A stretch of 64,000 bases of DNA from Streptomyces sp. SA15 (GTDB taxonomy: Bacteria; Actinomycetota; Actinomycetes; Streptomycetales; Streptomycetaceae): contig NZ_NTGE01000026.1 in NCBI RefSeq assembly GCF_002291145.1, positions 28,330-92,329 of the forward strand, in the 5' to 3' direction. Position numbers and translations under genes: made by a program. The notes below the pieces were generated by a model. The model ran no database searches. It was not told where the DNA came from and saw nothing but the letters and a program-made list of their open reading frames with translations. Of the stretch, positions 59,270 to 64,000 are shown one piece after another; the stretch's first letter is position 1, and each line of letters starts with the position of its first letter.

Positions 59270-60589
59270 TCAGCTGATCGGCGCGTACAGCACGCCCAGC
59301 TTGTCGACCTCGTCCCCCGACCTCCCCGTGAAGCCCACGATCCGCCAGCCCGACGGAGCCGTGAACGTCTTCGTGTCGGACGTCGCCGTACCGGACGTCA
59401 GTGAACGGCCCTTGTCTGTCGTGAACGTCGCCGAGAACAGGCGAGTGCGGCCGTCCTTCTGACCCTGTGTCAGCTTCACCGACTTGAGGTGCTCGCCGGA
59501 CGCGAGGGTCAGGGACGTCGCCGTGCCGCCCGTGCCGCCGTGGGAGACGGTCGTACCGCCGTCGTAGGAGAGCGACACCGCGTCCAGGCGGGAGGCGCCG
59601 CGCAGCGTCAGCGTGCGGGGCGAAGGTGTGGTCGGCAGGTCGTCCGCGTCGTTGAACGCCGTGCCGTGCGGGCCGCCGAAGAAGTCGCTCGCCTTCAGGG
59701 ACGAGTTGAGGGTGTAGGAGAAGTCGACCGTGTGCGGGAAGTGGTCGGAGAGGTTGCCGCCCGCGGAGTCCAGGAACGACGCCCACTCGTTGTTGTAGCG
59801 GGTGGCCGACAGCGAGAGCAGCTTGCTGCCCCGGTAGAGGATCTTGTCCACCACCTCGCAGTCGTTCGTGGGCGCCGTCGTGGGGCACACCAGCGCGTCC
59901 GCGCCCTGCGCCGGCGGCGTGCCGCCCTTCACCAGCTTCACCCACGGGTCCGTCAGGCCGTTCTCCTGGACCAGCGTGCGGATGTTGTCGCCGGTGCGCG
60001 TGTACCGCGTGTTCGTGTCGCCCATGACGATCACCGCGTTGCCGGACGAGTTCGCCTTGATGAAGTCCGAGAGCTGCGAGACGTTCGCGCGGCGCGCCGC
60101 CAGTGCGTCGTCCGTCGAGTCCGCGTTGGTGTGCACGTTGTAGAGGTCTACGAAGACACCCTCGGCGAGGCGGACCCGCGCCAGTGAAAAGCCCTTCGGT
60201 GTCAGGCAGTTGGTGCCGGTGCAGTTGTTCCACTTCACCCGCTGGAAGTCCTCGAAGGCGTAGTCCGAGAGGGTGTTGAGGCCGTCGCCGAAGGGCACGC
60301 CGCCGCTGGTCGCCGTGCGGTGCGGGTGGTTGTCCCCGGCGTAGAGGGCCGCGTGGTAGTTGAAGTCCTCCTGGACGTTCACGATGTCGTACGCCCCGAG
60401 GCGCGGGGAGATCAGCGGGGTGTTCTTCTCCGGGTTGCCCGAGCTCAGGCCCTCCGGGAGGCCCGCGACGTTGTACGTCAGGACGTTGAACGAGCCGGTG
60501 GTGGCCGCCGCCGCGGGCGTCGCGCCGGTGGCGGTGAGACCGGTGACGGCGAGGGTGGCGGCCGCGAGGGCGCCGAGGAGTCTTCTCAT
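59270..60589 (-). CDS. Secreted endonuclease/exonuclease/phosphatase-domain protein with jacalin-like domain
   Basis: The start ATG at 60589 gives MRRLLGALAAATLAVTGLTA, 439 residues, signal peptide ending near AAA. The EEP domain (about 30-300) shows FNVLTYNVAGLPEG, IVNVQEDFNYH (catalytic Glu), YNVHTNAD, VIVMGDTNTRY (Asp-x-Asn) and LSDHFPHTVDF (terminal Asp-His). The C-terminal 130 residues (FFGGPHGTAFNDADDL, GDEVDKLGVLYAPI) are a jacalin-type lectin fold. It is probably an extracellular phosphodiesterase such as a sphingomyelinase-like enzyme or nuclease. Confidence 0.87.
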   Translation of the reverse strand: MRRLLGALAAATLAVTGLTATGATPAAAATTGSFNVLTYNVAGLPEGLSSGNPEKNTPLISPRLGAYDIVNVQEDFNYHAALYAGDNHPHRTATSGGVPFGDGLNTLSDYAFEDFQRVKWNNCTGTNCLTPKGFSLARVRLAEGVFVDLYNVHTNADSTDDALAARRANVSQLSDFIKANSSGNAVIVMGDTNTRYTRTGDNIRTLVQENGLTDPWVKLVKGGTPPAQGADALVCPTTAPTNDCEVVDKILYRGSKLLSLSATRYNNEWASFLDSAGGNLSDHFPHTVDFSYTLNSSLKASDFFGGPHGTAFNDADDLPTTPSPRTLTLRGASRLDAVSLSYDGGTTVSHGGTGGTATSLTLASGEHLKSVKLTQGQKDGRTRLFSATFTTDKGRSLTSGTATSDTKTFTAPSGWRIVGFTGRSGDEVDKLGVLYAPIS

Positions 60590-60824
60590 GGGGGGTGTCT
60601 CTCCGGTGGGAGGAAGCGGGACGGAAGGTGAACGCTGCTCAGGTTCAGTGTCAATCAGTGTGACCGGCAAGGGCAGTTGGGGAAACAGTGAGAGACGGGT
60701 CGAGCCGCCGTGCCCAGGTCGACTGCCGATCACTCCCTGGTTGAACAAAGTTCATGTTTCGCCTCGATCCTCCACAGGCGGCGCAGTGGTGCCGCAGAAG
60801 GCAGCGGTATTCAGGAGGCGCAGC
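60590..60824. promoter_or_regulatory. Divergent promoter region of phosphatase-type and PHP genes
   Basis: The plus strand has TGAAC-AAA-GTTCA (60742-60754) followed by TGTTTC, giving GTTCATGTTTC, and the minus strand has GTTCACCTTCC near 60624-60634. Both resemble single 11-bp units of Streptomyces PhoP boxes (GTTCACC-type). On the minus strand TTGACA (60654-60649) is a possible -35. No gene is seen here. Confidence 0.4.
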
Positions 60825-62519
60825 ATGGGGCACGGGCATCACCACCACCACAGTCATGAGCACGGGCATGGGCACGAGCACGAGGCGGTCCCGGCCCTGC
60901 CCGCCGCCTTCGACACCTCCGTGCCCGACGAGGCCCTGACCCCCGAGCAGCAGTCGCGCCGCTCCCTCCTCCGCCGTGCGGGCCTGCTGGGTGCGGGCCT
61001 GGCGGCGGGCAGCGTCCTCGGGCAGGCGACGCCCGCCGCCGCCACCAACGGCCGCCGTACGAACGGTTTCCTCTGGCTGGCCGGCGACCACCACATCCAC
61101 ACGCAGTACAGCAGCGACGGCAAGTACCGCGTCGTCGACCAGGTCCGCCAGGGCGCGGGGCACGGCATGGACTGGCTGGTCATCACCGACCACGGCAGCG
61201 CCACGCACGCCAAGATCGGCGTCGAGAAGGTCAACCCGGACATCAAGGAGGCCCGGGCCGCGTACAAGGACACCCTCGTCTTCCAGGGCCTGGAGTGGAA
61301 CATCCCGGCCGCCGAGCACGGCACCGTCTTCGTGCACCCCGGCAAGAACGAGGTCTCCGTCCTCAAGCAGTTCGAGACCGACTACGACGGCAGCGTGAAG
61401 GGCGCCTCCGACTCCACGCCCGCCAACGAGGCCCTCGCCGTCGCGGGCCTGGCCTTCCTCGGTGAGCAGGTCCGCCGCCGCAAGGTCAAGGACGCGCTGA
61501 TGCTCGCCAACCACCCGGCGCGGCGCGGTGTCGACTCCCCGCACGAGATCCGCGCCTGGCGCGACGCGACCGACCCGAGCCGGCAGATCGCCGTCGGCTT
61601 CGAGGGCGCGCCCGGCCACCAGGCCGCCGGCCTGCCCGCCCCGCTCGGCATGGCCCGGGCCCGCGGCATCTACGACAACAACCCCAGCGCCAACTCCTTC
61701 GCCGGCTACCCGCTGGAGAGCTACCGCACCTGGGGCGGCTTCGACTGGATGACCGCCACCGTCGGCGGCCTGTGGGACAGCCTCCTCGCCGAGGGCAAGC
61801 CCTGGTGGATCACCGCCAACTCCGACTCCCACCAGGTGTACGCCGACACCGCCGTACGCGGCCCGGGCGGCGACTTCAACGCCAACGGACGGTATGAGGA
61901 CCCGGTCTACGGCGGCAAGATCGACATCACGCAGGGCGACTACTGGCCCGGCCAGTACAGCCGTACGCACGTCGGCGCCGACGGCTTCGACTACGCCGCC
62001 GTCATGGACGGCATCCGCGCCGGCCGCATCTGGGTCGACCACGGCCAGCTCCTCAGCGGCCTCGACGCCCGCGTCCTGGGTGGCGGCCGCTGGGCCACGC
62101 TCGGCGGCGCGCTACATGTGAAGAAGGGCACGAACGTCACGCTGACGGTCGATGTGGCCCTGGCCGGTGGCCCCAACTGGGCCGGGTTCGTGCCCAAGTT
62201 GGCGCGTATGGATGTCATCCAGGGTGATGTGACCGGCCCCGTCCCGGACAAGGACACGTTCACCGCGCCGACGGCCAAGGTCGTGCGGTCGTACGAGGTG
62301 AACAAGTCGACCGGTGTCGTGCGCCTCAGCTACGAACTCGGCCGCGTGGACCGCCCGTTGTATGTCCGCCTGCGCGGCAGCGACGGCAACCGGTCCGCCG
62401 TCGGCGCGATGGGCGCCACCGTCGACCCGGCCGGTCCGGCCATCGACGTCGTCGGCGACGCCGACCCGTGGCGCGACCTGTGGTTCTACTCCAACCCCGT
62501 GTGGGTCCTGCCCTCGTGA
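60825..62519 (+). CDS. PHP-domain protein with His-rich N-terminus and Tat-like leader
   Basis: The ATG follows CAGGAGG. The protein has 564 residues. Residues 2-20 are almost only His, Gly and Glu (GHGHHHHHSHEHGHGHEHE), a likely metal-binding tail. SRRSLLRRAGLLGAGLAAGS near 45-65 is a Tat-like export signal placed unusually far in. The PHP metallo-phosphoesterase domain begins WLAGDHHIHTQYSSDGKY, with VITDHGS, ANHPARRG and ANSDSHQ motifs. The C-terminal beta domain ends VGDADPWRDLWFYSNPVWVLPS. It is probably an exported phosphoesterase. The GTG of the next gene overlaps its stop. Confidence 0.83.
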   Translation: MGHGHHHHHSHEHGHGHEHEAVPALPAAFDTSVPDEALTPEQQSRRSLLRRAGLLGAGLAAGSVLGQATPAAATNGRRTNGFLWLAGDHHIHTQYSSDGKYRVVDQVRQGAGHGMDWLVITDHGSATHAKIGVEKVNPDIKEARAAYKDTLVFQGLEWNIPAAEHGTVFVHPGKNEVSVLKQFETDYDGSVKGASDSTPANEALAVAGLAFLGEQVRRRKVKDALMLANHPARRGVDSPHEIRAWRDATDPSRQIAVGFEGAPGHQAAGLPAPLGMARARGIYDNNPSANSFAGYPLESYRTWGGFDWMTATVGGLWDSLLAEGKPWWITANSDSHQVYADTAVRGPGGDFNANGRYEDPVYGGKIDITQGDYWPGQYSRTHVGADGFDYAAVMDGIRAGRIWVDHGQLLSGLDARVLGGGRWATLGGALHVKKGTNVTLTVDVALAGGPNWAGFVPKLARMDVIQGDVTGPVPDKDTFTAPTAKVVRSYEVNKSTGVVRLSYELGRVDRPLYVRLRGSDGNRSAVGAMGATVDPAGPAIDVVGDADPWRDLWFYSNPVWVLPS

Positions 62520-63031
62520 CGCCGTACGCCCTCACCGTGGACGCGGGGATCAAGGACCTGCGCGCGGCCGACCACCTGATCCAACTGCTGGCGGCCGAAC
62601 TCGACCTCCCCGAGGGAGTGTTCGGCTGCACGCACCTGGTGCGCGGAGACCGGCCGCGGGTCGCCCTGTCGTTCACCCTGCCGTCCGAGCCGCTCCTGCG
62701 CACCGCCCGGGAGCGGCTCGCGGCCGGGGAGTACGAGGTGACGCCCGGCGCCCCCGACGCGGCGGGCCGCGCGGTGATCTACCCGGGGGTGTCCTCCCTC
62801 ATGGGCACGCTGACGATCGCCGACGTGCTCACGCGCTCGGCGATCGACCGCGTGACGGTCCTGGGCGGGCGGCCCGGCCAACTGGCCCCGGACACCCGCC
62901 TAGTGACGTGGGATCACGTCCGCCCGCAGTGGCAGGACGGCGAGCTCGTCCTCACCGCCATGCCGGCGGCGGGCGGCACGCTCGTCCCCTTCGAGGTCCC
63001 GGCTCCCACCCCGTGCTGCGCGGACCACTGA
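62516..63031 (+). CDS. Hypothetical protein coupled to the PHP-domain gene
   Basis: The GTG at 62516 overlaps the TGA of the PHP gene (GTGA), giving 171 residues that start VTPYALTVDAGIKDLRAADH. No signal peptide or membrane segment is seen. The C-terminus ends VPAPTPCCADH with a vicinal Cys pair. I do not recognise a family. The strict coupling implies a function linked to the PHP protein, perhaps in metal handling given the His-rich partner; that is speculation. Confidence 0.7.
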   Translation: MTPYALTVDAGIKDLRAADHLIQLLAAELDLPEGVFGCTHLVRGDRPRVALSFTLPSEPLLRTARERLAAGEYEVTPGAPDAAGRAVIYPGVSSLMGTLTIADVLTRSAIDRVTVLGGRPGQLAPDTRLVTWDHVRPQWQDGELVLTAMPAAGGTLVPFEVPAPTPCCADH

Positions 63032-63263
63032 CGCGCCGACGGGCGGGTGGGTCAGCATGAGAAGTGGTGAGCAACGAGGAACGAGTTCGTGACCGGCCAG
63101 ATCGCGCTGCCGCAGACCACGGCGGACCGGCCGCACGAGGAACGTCCTTGACCTGAAGTCCCGTTGAGGTCCTGGAGTGCCGGGACGTGATCACCGCTCG
63201 GCTCCTTGTTGCGCCGCTTTCAGCCAGGTTGAAGGGATCCGCCACCTGGGGCCACCGCCGGGC

Positions 63264-64000
63264 TCAACGGGCCTGTCGCCTTCCCCCGGAGACACGGGAC
63301 CGGCCGCGTTCCAGATGACGCAGCGCCGACGCCGCCGCGTGCGCCCCGCACATGCCGTGGGCGCCCGCCCCCGGTGGCGTGGCCGCCGAGCAGATGAACA
63401 TGCCCGGTACGCCCGTTGCGTACGGGTCGAGGGCGGGGCGTGGCCTGGCCACGAGCTGGGTGACGGTGTTGGCGCCCGTGATGATGTCCCCGCCGATGTA
63501 GTTGGGGTTGTACTCCGCGAGCGCGGACGGGGAGCGGACCGCCGTATCGAGAACACGATCCCGGAAGCCCGGGGCGAACCGTTCGATCTGGCGGATCACC
63601 GCCTCGGTGGCGTCGCCGTCGTAGCCGTGCGGCACGTGTGCGTAGGTCCACACGGGGTGGATGTCGCCGTTCGACCGCAGGGGATCGGCCAGGTACTGCT
63701 GGCCGACGAGCATGAAGGGCCGCTCGGGCATCCGGCCGGCGTGGACCGCGCGTTCGACGGCCGCGACCTCCTCGAAGGCGCCGCCGAGGTGCACCGTGCC
63801 CGCCCGCCGCGCGGCCTCGTGGGTCCAGGGCACGCCGCCCTCGACCGCGAAGTCCACCTTGAAGGCGGCCGGTCCGTGCCGGAACCGGCGGTAGGCGCGG
63901 GCCACCCGGGACGGCAGCCGGTCGCCGAGGACGTCCGCGACCGCGCGCGGCGCGAGGTCGAACAGGACCACGTCCGCCGGCGGCAGCTGGGCCACCGAAC
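63264..64000 (-). CDS. FAD-dependent oxidoreductase (phytoene-desaturase-like), N-terminus beyond window
   Basis: An open minus-strand frame enters at base 64000 and ends at 63264, at least 245 residues. The fragment contains ADVVLFDLAPRAVADVLGDRL, then VDFAVEGGVPW and PNYIGGDIITGANTVTQLV. Near the end GVPGMFICSAATPPGAGAHGMCGAHAA is the C-terminal FAD-contact block of CrtI-like NAD(P)/FAD oxidoreductases. The dinucleotide-binding N-terminus lies outside the window. Substrate unknown. The 232 bp between this gene and the plus-strand gene at 63031 contains nothing that I can identify. Confidence 0.85.
   Translation of the reverse strand, partial: SVAQLPPADVVLFDLAPRAVADVLGDRLPSRVARAYRRFRHGPAAFKVDFAVEGGVPWTHEAARRAGTVHLGGAFEEVAAVERAVHAGRMPERPFMLVGQQYLADPLRSNGDIHPVWTYAHVPHGYDGDATEAVIRQIERFAPGFRDRVLDTAVRSPSALAEYNPNYIGGDIITGANTVTQLVARPRPALDPYATGVPGMFICSAATPPGAGAHGMCGAHAAASALRHLERGRSRVSGGRRQAR

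Noticed and set aside
59012..59404. Plus-strand frame of 130 residues divergent from the TetR gene
   Set aside because: It starts next to the TetR operator but has no good ribosome site, no recognisable domain, and its second third overlaps the end of the convincing EEP gene on the other strand.

Overview
This window looks like a piece of a Streptomyces (or close relative) chromosome. The DNA is very GC-rich with strong third-position G/C bias, GTG starts are frequent, many exported enzymes carry Tat-type twin-arginine leaders, and there are several CUT1 sugar ABC importers that lack their own ATPase, as expected where one shared MsiK-type ATPase serves many transporters. I see no rRNA, tRNA or CRISPR array.

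The dominant theme is plant cell-wall and storage polysaccharide use. (1) 4.2-10.5 kb: LacI regulator, GH43 glycosidase, two permeases and a binding lipoprotein on the minus strand, with nearly identical operator-like sequences in front of the regulator gene and in front of the binding-protein gene. (2) 10.7-26.1 kb: a larger locus bracketed by two paralogous LacI regulators. It holds a hydroxyacid dehydrogenase, a second ABC importer, a GH28-like beta-helix enzyme, two alginate-lyase-family proteins (one fused to FN3, Ig-like and other beta-sandwich modules) and a carboxylesterase. (3) 34.2-43.9 kb: a pectin/rhamnogalacturonan/arabinogalactan set with a secreted repeat protein carrying a membrane anchor, GH43 arabinofuranosidase-like, GH43_24-CBM13 galactanase-like, PL4 rhamnogalacturonan lyase, CE12 acetylesterase and a DUF2264 enzyme. 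(4) 48.7-55.3 kb: a fructan/sucrose-type operon with LacI regulator, third ABC importer and cytoplasmic GH32, next to the remnant of a divergent secreted enzyme gene.

Between these lie ordinary actinobacterial genes: DUF5954, homocysteine methyltransferase, APC permease, an aminoglycoside-phosphotransferase-like protein, quinone-reductase-like MDR, methyltransferase, ankyrin protein, amidohydrolase, LRV-repeat protein, PEP-mutase family, TetR, a secreted endonuclease/phosphatase with a jacalin domain and a PHP-domain protein.

The stretch 29.9-34.2 kb is a small accessory island. It contains a frameshifted SDR gene, a serine recombinase, an MFS drug exporter with its TetR regulator, and the tail of a Tn3-family transposase. 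The exporter is preceded by a good vegetative promoter and a 12-codon leader peptide whose stop codon overlaps the exporter start, an arrangement reminiscent of chloramphenicol-inducible translation attenuation. Other decayed genes are an IS630-type transposase fragment near 44.7-45.0 kb, a secreted hydrolase remnant near 48.7-49.1 kb and an alpha/beta-hydrolase fragment near 58.2 kb. The window ends inside a FAD-dependent oxidoreductase gene.
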